From CAZLPZ01 sp964607245 (GTDB lineage: Bacteria; Pseudomonadota; Alphaproteobacteria; Micavibrionales; Micavibrionaceae), in NCBI GenBank assembly GCA_964607245.1, contig CAZSIB010000008.1:1-62409 (forward strand): DNA of 62,409 bases. The letters are read 5' to 3'. The position numbers and the translations under genes were made by a program. How positions within the stretch are numbered: position 1 is the stretch's first letter; the number at the start of each line of letters is the position of its first letter. The notes beneath the pieces were generated by a model. It did not search any database. It was not told where the DNA came from and saw nothing but the letters and a program-made list of their open reading frames with translations. This document shows positions 1 through 7,738 of the stretch, piece by piece.

Positions 1-502
1 CAACGGCGCCGGCGTTGCCTTAAAAGCCCAAAATTTACGTCTCGATGCTGTATTTACCAGTACATTAAAACGGGCCTATCACACGGCTGAGATCGCACTT
101 GGCGCGTCATCGCCCGTGAATGATCATTTAAAAAATCCGGACGGGACGTGGCGTCTTGTTCGTCATGATGATTTGCGCGAACGCGACTATGGTGATCTGA
201 CGGGGCTGAACAAGGATGAACTGAAGGATCGGTATGGTGCCGAGCAAGTACAAATTTGGCGACGCAGTTATGATGTCGCCCCGCCGGGGGGTGAAAGCCT
301 GGCCGATGTGGTCGCCCGCGTGGGCCCGTATTTTGACCGCACGATCCGGCCTCTTTTTGTCGCCGGACAGACGGTTTTGGTAGCCGCGCACGGAAATTCA
401 CTTCGTGCCTTGCTGGTTCATTTGGGTGAGAATACACCCGACAACATCGCTGCGCGCGAGATCGCAACGGGCACGCCGATCGTGTTAGCATTTAAAGCCT
501 AA
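1..502 (+). CDS. gpmA: 2,3-bisphosphoglycerate-dependent phosphoglycerate mutase, 3' part
   Basis: Interconverts 3- and 2-phosphoglycerate in cytosolic glycolysis and gluconeogenesis. The window opens inside the gene: reading from base 2 gives an open frame with the family's conserved blocks in order, TSTLKRAYHT, ERDYGDLTGLNK, WRRSYD followed by PPGGES, and AAHGNSLRAL with the second catalytic histidine. The end TGTPIV plus a few residues is also typical. The N-terminal phospho-histidine RHG motif lies outside the window. The internal ATG at 116 is not the start. The last 4 nt overlap the convergent gene at 499-1332. Confidence 0.93.
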   Translation, partial: NGAGVALKAQNLRLDAVFTSTLKRAYHTAEIALGASSPVNDHLKNPDGTWRLVRHDDLRERDYGDLTGLNKDELKDRYGAEQVQIWRRSYDVAPPGGESLADVVARVGPYFDRTIRPLFVAGQTVLVAAHGNSLRALLVHLGENTPDNIAAREIATGTPIVLAFKA

Positions 503-1332
503 TACGTCTTGGGCGGAGTTCCATAGCCCAAGGATTTATATTTTTGCGCAAGGGCCCGCTGGCCAATTGCCTGACCCAGGATGTCATACCGGTCGATATA
601 AATGCGGGTTTGCGGGGTGATCCACGTTGCGCGAATTTGATACAAATCAAAATCCATCCGGTGGGGCAGGTCCGGTTCCAGCATTTCAAGGCGCAGACGA
701 TCCGCACTTGTAAAGTCATGGGTCAGGCGCAGACGTTCCACCCCCTCAATCTTGGGGGATTTTTTAAGCGCCTCGGACGCGAGGTTTAAAATAGACGGAT
801 CATCGGTCAAGATATGCTGTGGCGTGGATTTTTCGCCCCAGGATAGTTTGGTGCGGGCGTGCGGGTCGCTTGGGGATTTCAGGTTCTTTTCCCCCCAAGC
901 ACGTAAACGATCCCCAATACTTAAAACATCATCGTAATAGAGATCATCATAGGTGAAATAGGTGATTTGGACTTGGGTCCCTTCAAGGACAAGTTCGGTC
1001 AGGACATCGCCGTTCGGGTTCGTTTCCGTGACGATGAATCGGTCGTGAATCGCATTTGCTGCTCCTGGGGTTTCAACCGGTGCCAGGGACGCCGCTGGGG
1101 CTAAGGCCATCAAGCGGTAAAATTCGCCGTAATTGAGCCAGGGCCAGCGCGCGATCAGGCGGGGCACCCCTGTTTTGGGGTTGGTTTGGTAATGGGACAC
1201 GGTAATGTCGCGGGAGAGCGGGTCTGTTTTACCAGAATTTTGGGCCTGGGCCGGTGATGCCCATATTGTCCATCCCATGAGGACGAGTAGAAGCCAAGAG
1301 ATCAGATATTTTCCCGTGATACCGCCTTGCAT
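499..1332 (-). CDS. exported protein of unknown function
   Basis: The product is 277 residues with a clear Sec signal peptide: a charged start, a hydrophobic run SWLLLVLMGW, and a likely cleavage after SPAQA. It should therefore be periplasmic. I do not recognise the family and see no catalytic motif. The mature part is acidic to neutral, rich in Asp, Tyr and Leu, with a DDLYYDD cluster in the middle and many predicted beta-like stretches. The ATG at 1332 is chosen because it is preceded by AGGAC and begins the signal peptide; the same frame stays open upstream to 1545 but that part is antisense to yajC. It is divergent from yajC and convergent with gpmA. Confidence 0.75.
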   Translation of the reverse strand: MQGGITGKYLISWLLLVLMGWTIWASPAQAQNSGKTDPLSRDITVSHYQTNPKTGVPRLIARWPWLNYGEFYRLMALAPAASLAPVETPGAANAIHDRFIVTETNPNGDVLTELVLEGTQVQITYFTYDDLYYDDVLSIGDRLRAWGEKNLKSPSDPHARTKLSWGEKSTPQHILTDDPSILNLASEALKKSPKIEGVERLRLTHDFTSADRLRLEMLEPDLPHRMDFDLYQIRATWITPQTRIYIDRYDILGQAIGQRALAQKYKSLGYGTPPKTY

Positions 1333-1402
1333 TTTAAGTCCTACCCGATATAGTCGGTTTTTCAGATATAAGCCCCTCGATTCAAGTGTAAAGGAAAAAA
1401 TC

Positions 1403-1786
1403 ATGTTCATCCAGAGTGCACAGGCGCAAGCCACAGACCCCGCCGCGACCGTGGCCGCAACGACAACGCCTGGGTCGGTGCCTTTACCCCCACCGCCCTC
1501 GGGGACCGAAATGCTCCTTTGGAATGTTGGTTTTATTGGTGTCATGGTGGTGATGTTTTATTTACTGCTGATCCGGCCACAACAGAATCGGTATAAAGAA
1601 CATGCTGCTCTTTTAAAGACGTTGAAAAAAGGGGACAAAGTGGTGTTGCAATCGGGCATGATTGTGATCGTCGATCATGTCAATGATAACCAAGAAATGA
1701 CAGTTGATTTGGGGTCCGGGCAAAAGGTGCATATTTTCCGCTCAGCCATTGCGGGAAAATATGAGGACTATGCGAAGAAGCAATAG
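1403..1786 (+). CDS. yajC: preprotein translocase accessory subunit YajC
   Basis: Small single-span membrane partner of SecDF in the Sec translocon holo-complex. The 127-residue protein has a Pro/Thr-rich N-terminal tail, one membrane segment (about residues 38-56) ending in the family signature LLIRPQQNR, and a cytosolic domain with KKGDKVVLQSG, the conserved GD-V-SG pattern. Its N-terminal tail is longer than in E. coli YajC, as is usual in alphaproteobacteria. The ATG at 1403 has AAGGA 7 nt upstream. It is the first gene of the yajC-secD-secF-DUF2061 run. Confidence 0.95.
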   Translation: MFIQSAQAQATDPAATVAATTTPGSVPLPPPPSGTEMLLWNVGFIGVMVVMFYLLLIRPQQNRYKEHAALLKTLKKGDKVVLQSGMIVIVDHVNDNQEMTVDLGSGQKVHIFRSAIAGKYEDYAKKQ

Positions 1787-1810
1787 GTTCTGTTATATAA
1801 GGATTTTTTG

Positions 1811-3355
1811 ATGATTTACCTCTCAAAATTAAAAGTGACGCTTATTCTTCTCGCGTGTCTGCTGGCCTGTGTTTATGCCGCGCCGAATCTGGCCTCGCAA
1901 GCCATGCGCGATGCGTGGGCGCAAAAATATGCCGGATTTTTACCGATTAAGGGCGTGGCGCTGGGTCTTGATTTGCGGGGCGGGTCGCATTTGTTATTGC
2001 AGGTCGATCTCGAAAGCGTCATCCGCGAAAAGATGGATGATCTGGCAAGCAGCATTCGGCAACAACTGGTTGAAGATAAAGTGAGCGACGCGGCTGTATC
2101 GGTTGCGGATCGTCGTGTGATCGTGACGGGCGGTGACGCGGCTTTGGTCCGCGCGGCCATTCGTAAGGTCGAGGCCGGGTTAAATATTGACCCTGGGGAT
2201 CAGGGGGCCGTCGTTGTGACCTATGGCGAGCCCGCTTGGCGTGAGATCAATAATCAAATCCTCTCGCAATCGATTGAAATTGTGCGCCGTCGCGTGGATG
2301 AAAGCGGGACGCGGGAATCAACGATTGTGCGTCAGGGCGATGACCGTATCTTGATTCAAATCCCGGGTCTGGATGATCCAGCACGGATCAAAGAATTGTT
2401 GGGACGTACAGCGAAACTTTCCTTCCATTTAGTGGACACCGATATGAGCGCCGGCGGATTGGGCAGCAAGGTGTTGCCCTTGCAAGAAAGTCCGGGCCAG
2501 AAGATTGCGATCAAACGCCGCGCGATTTTGACGGGGGATATGTTGGTCGGGGCGGCACCCACGTTTCAAGACGCGTCGCCAGTCGTGAGTTTTCGGTTGA
2601 ATAACACCGGCGCGCGCCGTTTTTGTGATGTGACCCGCGACAATACAGGCCTTCCCTTTGCGATTGTCCTTGATGACATTGTGATTTCCGCGCCGCGGAT
2701 TAACGAACCCATTTGCGGTGGATCGGCCGTGATTTCTGGACGGTTTAGTGTACAAGAATCATCTGATCTGGCATTACTTTTACGCGCTGGTGCCTTACCC
2801 GCCCCCCTGAAAGTGATTGAAGAGCGCACGGTCGGACCGTCTCTTGGGTCTGATTCCGTTGCAGCCGGAAAGACAGCTGCGCTTGTGGGCCTTGTCCTGG
2901 TCATGGTGAATATGATCGCCGGATATGGGTTGTTTGGCGTGTTTGCGGCGGCGGCGCTGCTCCTCAACGTGGTTATGATTTTGGCGCTTTTGTCGTTTTT
3001 AGGTGCCACACTGACCTTGCCCGGGATTGCAGGGATCGTACTCACCATTGGGATGGCGGTCGATGCCAACGTCTTGATTTTTGAACGGATCCGCGAAGAA
3101 ACAAGATCGGGCAAAACGGTGATTGCGGCGCTTGAGTCCGGTTATGCGCGGGCGCTCGATACTATTGTCGACAGTAACCTCACCACGCTTATTGCCGCGC
3201 TTGTGCTCTTTGTTTTGGGTGCGGGCCCCATCAAAGGGTTTGCGATTACGCTCTCGATCGGGATTGTGACCTCCATTTTCTCGGCCGTGATGGTCACGCG
3301 CCTGATGGTGGTTTTTTGGTTGCGGCGCACGCGTCCCGCGACGCTCAATATATAA
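1811..3355 (+). CDS. secD: protein translocase subunit SecD
   Basis: Works with SecF in the inner membrane, using the proton gradient to pull exported proteins through SecYEG. The 514-residue protein has an N-terminal membrane anchor, the family signature GLDLRGGSHLLLQVD, the periplasmic P1 region and a C-terminal block of five membrane segments containing GMAVDANVLIFERIREE, the conserved SecD TM4 region with its Asp. Length fits alphaproteobacterial SecD. The ATG at 1811 has AAGGA 7 nt upstream and is preferred over a TTG 3 nt earlier. The gap to yajC is 24 nt and to secF 12 nt, so they are probably co-transcribed. Confidence 0.97.
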   Translation: MIYLSKLKVTLILLACLLACVYAAPNLASQAMRDAWAQKYAGFLPIKGVALGLDLRGGSHLLLQVDLESVIREKMDDLASSIRQQLVEDKVSDAAVSVADRRVIVTGGDAALVRAAIRKVEAGLNIDPGDQGAVVVTYGEPAWREINNQILSQSIEIVRRRVDESGTRESTIVRQGDDRILIQIPGLDDPARIKELLGRTAKLSFHLVDTDMSAGGLGSKVLPLQESPGQKIAIKRRAILTGDMLVGAAPTFQDASPVVSFRLNNTGARRFCDVTRDNTGLPFAIVLDDIVISAPRINEPICGGSAVISGRFSVQESSDLALLLRAGALPAPLKVIEERTVGPSLGSDSVAAGKTAALVGLVLVMVNMIAGYGLFGVFAAAALLLNVVMILALLSFLGATLTLPGIAGIVLTIGMAVDANVLIFERIREETRSGKTVIAALESGYARALDTIVDSNLTTLIAALVLFVLGAGPIKGFAITLSIGIVTSIFSAVMVTRLMVVFWLRRTRPATLNI

Positions 3356-3367
3356 GGATACAAAACG

Positions 3368-4321
3368 ATGGCACGGCGTTTTAAACTGGCACCGGATAAC
3401 ACGAACATTAATTTTCTAGGCAAGCGGTATTTTGCGTTTGCGTTTTCGCTGTTTCTGGTTTTGGGGTCGCTCACCCTTGTTGCGGTCAAGGGCATTAACT
3501 TTGGTGTCGATTTTACGGGCGGGACATTGATAGAAATTAAAGTACCCACGGTGCCGGATCTCGCCCGGTTGCGTGGCGATCTGTCGGGCTTGGGCGTAGG
3601 GGCCGTGTCGCTTCAAGAATTTGGGGATCCACAAAATCTACTCATCCGCTTGCCGCAACAAAGCGGCGGTCCAGAGGCCCAGGCGCAGAGCGTCACTAAG
3701 GTAAAAGAGTCTCTTGCTACGGCATTTCCGTCCGGGGTGGTCGATTATCGCCGCGTTGAATATGTGGGGCCGCAAGTGGGCGATGAACTGAAAAAGGCTG
3801 GGATGCTGGCGCTCGCGCTCTCAATCCTGGGGATTTTGGCGTATGTCGCCTTTCGCTTTGAATGGCAATTTGGCGTGTCGGCGGTTCTGGCTTTGATCCA
3901 TGATGCGGTTGTGACTTTGGGGTTTTTTGCCCTGACGGGATGGGAGTTCGATGTGTCCACCATGGGCGCGGTGCTGCTGGTTGCCGGGTATTCCATTAAC
4001 GACACAATCGTTGTCTTTGACCGGATTCGTGAGAATTTGCGTAAATATAAGAAAATGCCGCTTTTGGAACTCTTTAACCTGTCGACGAACCAGATGCTCG
4101 CGCGGTCCCTGATGACCTCGTTTACAACGCTTTTGGCGTTACTCTCGCTGGCCATTTTTGGCGGTGACGTCATCCGCGGGTTTACTTGGGCCCTGATTGT
4201 CGGGATTGTTGTCGGTACGTATTCATCGACCTATGTCGCGGCGGCGTTGCTTCTCTATCTGAACATTCGTCGCGTGCCCAAGGAACTCGATGCATCGGGT
4301 GCCGTTCCAGGAAGTGTGTAA
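3368..4321 (+). CDS. secF: protein translocase subunit SecF
   Basis: Partner of SecD in proton-driven protein export. The 317-residue protein shows a first membrane segment, then the SecF signature GINFGVDFTGGTLIEI, a periplasmic domain and five C-terminal membrane segments with the conserved SINDTIVVFDRIRENLRK region. AAGGA lies upstream of the ATG. SecD and SecF are separate genes here, as in E. coli, not fused. Its stop codon shares one base with the start of the DUF2061 gene (TAATG), which points to translational coupling. Confidence 0.97.
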   Translation: MARRFKLAPDNTNINFLGKRYFAFAFSLFLVLGSLTLVAVKGINFGVDFTGGTLIEIKVPTVPDLARLRGDLSGLGVGAVSLQEFGDPQNLLIRLPQQSGGPEAQAQSVTKVKESLATAFPSGVVDYRRVEYVGPQVGDELKKAGMLALALSILGILAYVAFRFEWQFGVSAVLALIHDAVVTLGFFALTGWEFDVSTMGAVLLVAGYSINDTIVVFDRIRENLRKYKKMPLLELFNLSTNQMLARSLMTSFTTLLALLSLAIFGGDVIRGFTWALIVGIVVGTYSSTYVAAALLLYLNIRRVPKELDASGAVPGSV

Positions 4322-4614
4322 TGCTGCGTCTGATGGTCCTTAAAACATTGAGTTATGGCACGATGCATATGTGCGTCGCGATTGTTGTTGCCTATGTGTT
4401 AAGCGGTGACTGGAAAGTGGCCTTGGCGATTGGGTTGATTGAACCTTGCATTCAAACCGTGGCTTTTTTCTTTCACGAACGGTCGTGGCATCATTTTGAA
4501 CACAAGCATCACCGAACCGATCATCATAACGCGATGATCGACAGTGTCTCACCTGCCGGACGCGCAATTGATGGGCTGCTTCACAGCCAAGAACAAAAAC
4601 CTGACCGGGACTAG
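4321..4614 (+). CDS. DUF2061 small membrane protein
   Basis: A 97-residue protein with two membrane segments. It matches the DUF2061 pattern: K-LSYG near the N-terminus, a first helix, GDWKVALAIGLIEP and the conserved FFHERSW motif, followed by a His-rich tail (HHFEHKHH and DHHN). The family's function is not known to me. The start overlaps the secF stop by one base, so it is very probably translated with secF. The His-rich tail could bind metal, but that is a guess. It converges with sodB, with 2 nt between the stops. Confidence 0.82.
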   Translation: MLRLMVLKTLSYGTMHMCVAIVVAYVLSGDWKVALAIGLIEPCIQTVAFFFHERSWHHFEHKHHRTDHHNAMIDSVSPAGRAIDGLLHSQEQKPDRD

Positions 4615-4616
4615 GG

Positions 4617-5243
4617 TCAAGCCGCGAGGTTGACCGGGCCCGCTTGATACAGGCGTTCGACGTTTTCCCAATTGATCAGATGATCGACAAACGCCTCGAG
4701 GAACTTGGGTCGCGCATTGCGATAGTCAATGTAATAGGCATGTTCCCAAACGTCACAGACCAGAAGGGGCGTCTTGCCCCGGACAAGCGGAGTATCCGCA
4801 TTCGCGGTTTTAGAGATGTCAAGCTTTCCGGTCGCGGGATCAAGGCAAAGCCATGCCCAACCCGATCCAAATTGGGTCATCCCTGCCTGGATAAAGGCAT
4901 TTTTGAACCCGTCAAACCCGCCAAAATCGCGGGTGATGAGATTCGCCAAGGCACCGGGTATTTTCGTGCCGCCGCCTTGGGGCCGCATGGATTCCCAGAA
5001 TAAAGAATGGTTGTAATGCTGCCCCAGTTGGTTAAAGAGAACAGCTTGCGCGGGGTCTTTGGACGCTGCGACACAGGCGGCCGCAAGGGACAGACCCGTA
5101 AAAGGTGAGGCGGGCAAGAGTTCATTTGCCTTATCGACATAGGCCTTGTGGTGCTTGCCGTGATGATACTCAAAACTTTCGGGAGACAGGTAAGGGGCCA
5201 AGGCATCGGGGGCGTAGGGCAGGGCGGGCAAGGTGAATGTCAT
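4617..5243 (-). CDS. sodB: superoxide dismutase (Fe/Mn family)
   Basis: Converts superoxide to hydrogen peroxide and oxygen. The 208-residue sequence has the full Fe/Mn SOD pattern: LPYAPDALAPYLSPE, YHHGKHH, NHSLFW, GSGWAWL and the metal-site motif DVWEHAYYIDY. The three metal-binding His residues and the Asp are all present. The details fit the Fe-type (SodB) group better than MnSOD, but metal choice cannot be proven from sequence. There is no signal peptide, so it is cytosolic. AAAGGG lies upstream of the ATG. Confidence 0.96.
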   Translation of the reverse strand: MTFTLPALPYAPDALAPYLSPESFEYHHGKHHKAYVDKANELLPASPFTGLSLAAACVAASKDPAQAVLFNQLGQHYNHSLFWESMRPQGGGTKIPGALANLITRDFGGFDGFKNAFIQAGMTQFGSGWAWLCLDPATGKLDISKTANADTPLVRGKTPLLVCDVWEHAYYIDYRNARPKFLEAFVDHLINWENVERLYQAGPVNLAA

Positions 5244-5343
5244 GGGGAAATCCCTTTTTCAACAAATTGCGGTATGAAAATCTCTGGCGGACAGTATAGT
5301 CATGGGAAGCAGAAAAGAAAAGTTCAATGATCGGCGGGTCGAC

Positions 5344-6075
5344 ATGGAAGATGCGCTAGAGTATTGCCGTGCAGAAGTCGCGCGTGCTTTCCCGGATTTA
5401 TATCTGGTGAGTTTGTGTGGCCGTGTGCGTGATTACAAGGCGTTATGGGCCGTTCTTGCGCTACAAAGTGAACTGATTAATATCGGGAATCGTGCCCCCG
5501 ACCCGACCTTGCGGTTGATCCGCCTGGCATGGTGGCGCGAGACGATCACGGTGCTCTATCAGAATCCGGGTTCTTTGCCGCCCCATCCCGTTGCCCGCGC
5601 CCTTACCGAACAGGGGATCCTGAACTTGGGGGGGCCCGCACAACACCTGATCTTTCGGATGTTGGACGCGCAAGAAAAATATGTAGAATTTCTGGGCGAC
5701 AAGTCCGCCCAAAAAATAGGGGGCCCTGCCGAGGATATATTTTCTCTGCTTTTTGACCTGATGGCTGTGATCATTCAAGGGAGAATGGAGGAGGGTACCG
5801 ATTTGCTGGCGCTGGCGCGTGCCTATGCCTGGGTTTTATGGACATCGCGGGAAGTGGAAACACCGCCGCGCGATTTAACAGATATCATCGATAGGCATTG
5901 GGCCGCGACGATGCCCCAGCAAAAAGAAAAGGTTTTCAGGGCGCTTCGGGCGCTCATCCGTATTTATTTGGGCCGAGAGAGAAAAAGAATGACATCGGCA
6001 CATTTTCCAAAGTATAAGGCTTCCCCGCCCTTTTTGGCCTTACGCGTTTGGACAGGAACAATTTTTGAGACTTAA
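5344..6075 (+). CDS. squalene/phytoene synthase-like protein (NDUFAF6-like)
   Basis: A 243-residue member of the squalene/phytoene synthase fold, of the type related to mitochondrial NDUFAF6, a complex I assembly factor. Visible hallmarks are YCRAEVARAFPDLYLVSL at the start, ALQSELINIG, and RLIRLAWWRETI. The first Asp-rich motif of true prenyl synthases (DxxxD) is replaced by AFPDLYL and the second is missing, so synthase activity is unlikely. Start chosen at 5344 because the family begins right before the YC motif; an in-frame ATG at 5302 would add 14 residues. It is a single gene between sodB (divergent) and the exported gene at 6168. Confidence 0.78.
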   Translation: MEDALEYCRAEVARAFPDLYLVSLCGRVRDYKALWAVLALQSELINIGNRAPDPTLRLIRLAWWRETITVLYQNPGSLPPHPVARALTEQGILNLGGPAQHLIFRMLDAQEKYVEFLGDKSAQKIGGPAEDIFSLLFDLMAVIIQGRMEEGTDLLALARAYAWVLWTSREVETPPRDLTDIIDRHWAATMPQQKEKVFRALRALIRIYLGRERKRMTSAHFPKYKASPPFLALRVWTGTIFET

Positions 6076-6167
6076 GCGCGTTTTCCTATCGGCGGCGAAA
6101 AGCAAATATGTTACAGTAAACACACGTTGCGCTTTTCCCTTCTTCTTACCTGTCACCGGATTTTTTG

Positions 6168-6908
6168 ATGCGATTCTTGCTGGCTTGCCTCCTCTTCGTT
6201 GCGGTGCTCACGTCTTTTGTCCTCGCGAATGTTTGGGCGAATGACCCCATGACCTTGCCGCCGCCGCCGCCCTTGCCCGTCCTGTCGGATGTTGTTCCGG
6301 TCGTTCCGGTGCATACGCCGACGCCTGACATCTCGTCATCCCGCGACCTCATTCCTCCTGTTGGGCTCGTGACACGGCCCACCACACTTGCCGGACAATT
6401 GCCGTCTGAAACCTTGCCGATGCTCCGGTTAACGCCAGATAAGATCGAGGTTGTGCGCCTGGATGCCGACGGCGTGAATGTGATTGTCGGGAATTCGGCC
6501 CATTTGCTGGCGGTCATGGAAACATCGCGTCAGATTTTATTGGTACCGCGCGCACCCGGTGCTACGCATTTCCAGGTCTTGGATGCAAACGGCAACACGG
6601 TGATGGAACGCTCAGTCATCGTTGCCGCACCGAAACAAGATTATATTCGCGTGCGCCGTGCCTGTGCCAACAAGGATAACGGAGAATGCAAGGAATATAG
6701 TGTTTTTTATTGCCCGGATATGTGCCACGCCGTGAACGTGACGCAAACGGCGGTCGCTGGCTCTGGGGCCAAGGTGGATGTTCCAGCCGAAGCCGCGTCA
6801 AACGGTGGATCTGGGAATAACGTTGAGATGATTAATGATCAACCTGTCTCGCCGGATGCGCCGGCCAATGTGGGCGCGACGACGGGGCAAATGTTAATGA
6901 CTCCGTAA
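6168..6908 (+). CDS. exported protein with CpaC/secretin N-terminal-like domain
   Basis: A 246-residue periplasmic protein: signal peptide with likely cleavage after NVWA (residue 24), a proline-rich stretch (residues 29-75), and at about residues 86-155 a domain shaped like the pilus-assembly N-terminal region of CpaC (LRLTPDKIEVVRLD, then a VGNS turn, RQILLVPRAPGATHFQVLDANG). Four cysteines follow (166, 174, 182, 186), probably forming disulfides. The secretin channel domain is missing, so this is a stand-alone N-domain. It lies 39 nt before a TadD-like TPR lipoprotein gene, which supports a link to Tad/Flp pili. The ATG at 6168 is preferred over the TTG 3 nt earlier. Confidence 0.7.
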   Translation: MRFLLACLLFVAVLTSFVLANVWANDPMTLPPPPPLPVLSDVVPVVPVHTPTPDISSSRDLIPPVGLVTRPTTLAGQLPSETLPMLRLTPDKIEVVRLDADGVNVIVGNSAHLLAVMETSRQILLVPRAPGATHFQVLDANGNTVMERSVIVAAPKQDYIRVRRACANKDNGECKEYSVFYCPDMCHAVNVTQTAVAGSGAKVDVPAEAASNGGSGNNVEMINDQPVSPDAPANVGATTGQMLMTP

Positions 6909-6947
6909 CTCACGTATAACACCTTCAAACTAGATGGAATGTACAAC

Positions 6948-7670
6948 ATGATGAAACATATTTCTCGTATGGCGTGTGTCTCGGCTGTGTCCTTGACCCT
7001 TGCGGCATGTGCGACAACGGGCGGTGCGCCGACCGAGGGCACCTATGACGATAAAATCAATGCGGCACTTTCACGTGCAGCAGACCAGGCGACGCGTGAT
7101 GGGTCCAGTGCAGGGTCGGTGGCTTTTCTGGAACGTTTATACAAACGCGATCCAAAGAATCCGGAATCCGCGATGAAATTTGCGCGTGCGCTCCGTCAGG
7201 CGGGGGATACCCAAAAGGCGGTGTTGGTTCTGGCGCCTTTCTCTGAGGATAAGAAAGCGAGCGCTGCGGTGCTCTCGGAAATGGCCGCCTTGCATGTGGG
7301 CGGTGGGAAGTATGGGCTTGCTGAAAATGCTGCGCGTCGTGCGATTGCAGCCGATGCGAATGCGTATCGCGCCTATCAGATTTTGGGAATCGCCCTTGAA
7401 GGCCAAGGCAAGTATAAAGAGGCTGAACCCGCCTTTCGTCAGGCGCTTGATTTGTGGCAAGGAGATGCCATTCCGGTCATGAATAATTTGGCTCTGAACC
7501 TCACCAATCAAGAACGCCTGGACGAGGCGATTGAGATCATGGAAAAAGCAAAGGCACTCGCCCCGAACCGGATAGAGGTCGAGCGTAACTTGCGGATTAT
7601 TCGGACACTCAATGAAACGGCGTCCGGTCGTCCGGCACCAAAACCTGCCGCGAAGCCCAGTAGCCTTTGA
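6948..7670 (+). CDS. TPR lipoprotein, TadD-like
   Basis: A 240-residue lipoprotein: signal peptide ending in the lipobox LAAC, a short linker, then at least four tetratricopeptide repeats, for example ALRQAGDTQKAVLVLAPF, AYQILGIALEGQGKYKEAEP and LALNLTNQERLDEAIEIMEKA. TadD lipoproteins of the Flp/Tad pilus system have this design and often help secretin assembly. The tail is rich in Pro, Ala and Lys. Three Met codons compete (6939, 6948, 6951); GATGGA is 9 nt before 6948 and touches 6939, so 6948 is chosen. It is probably co-transcribed with the preceding CpaC-N-type gene and ends just before a strong terminator. Confidence 0.75.
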   Translation: MMKHISRMACVSAVSLTLAACATTGGAPTEGTYDDKINAALSRAADQATRDGSSAGSVAFLERLYKRDPKNPESAMKFARALRQAGDTQKAVLVLAPFSEDKKASAAVLSEMAALHVGGGKYGLAENAARRAIAADANAYRAYQILGIALEGQGKYKEAEPAFRQALDLWQGDAIPVMNNLALNLTNQERLDEAIEIMEKAKALAPNRIEVERNLRIIRTLNETASGRPAPKPAAKPSSL

Positions 7671-7684
7671 TCAAGATTAAAAAA

Positions 7685-7713
7685 CAAAAACCCCAGGTCG
7701 ACTGGGGTTTTTG
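7685..7713. terminator. bidirectional rho-independent terminator
   Basis: A 12-bp perfect stem (CAAAAACCCCAG pairing with CTGGGGTTTTTG) around a 5-nt loop, with T-rich flanks on both strands. It sits between the convergent tadD-like gene and typA and can stop transcription from either side. Confidence 0.85.
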
Positions 7714-7738
7714 TTGTATGAGGGTAGGAACAGGTTCT

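Noticed and set aside
1333..1545. Frame extending the exported protein upstream by 71 residues
   Set aside because: It runs antisense through yajC, while the signal peptide and AGGAC support the start at 1332.
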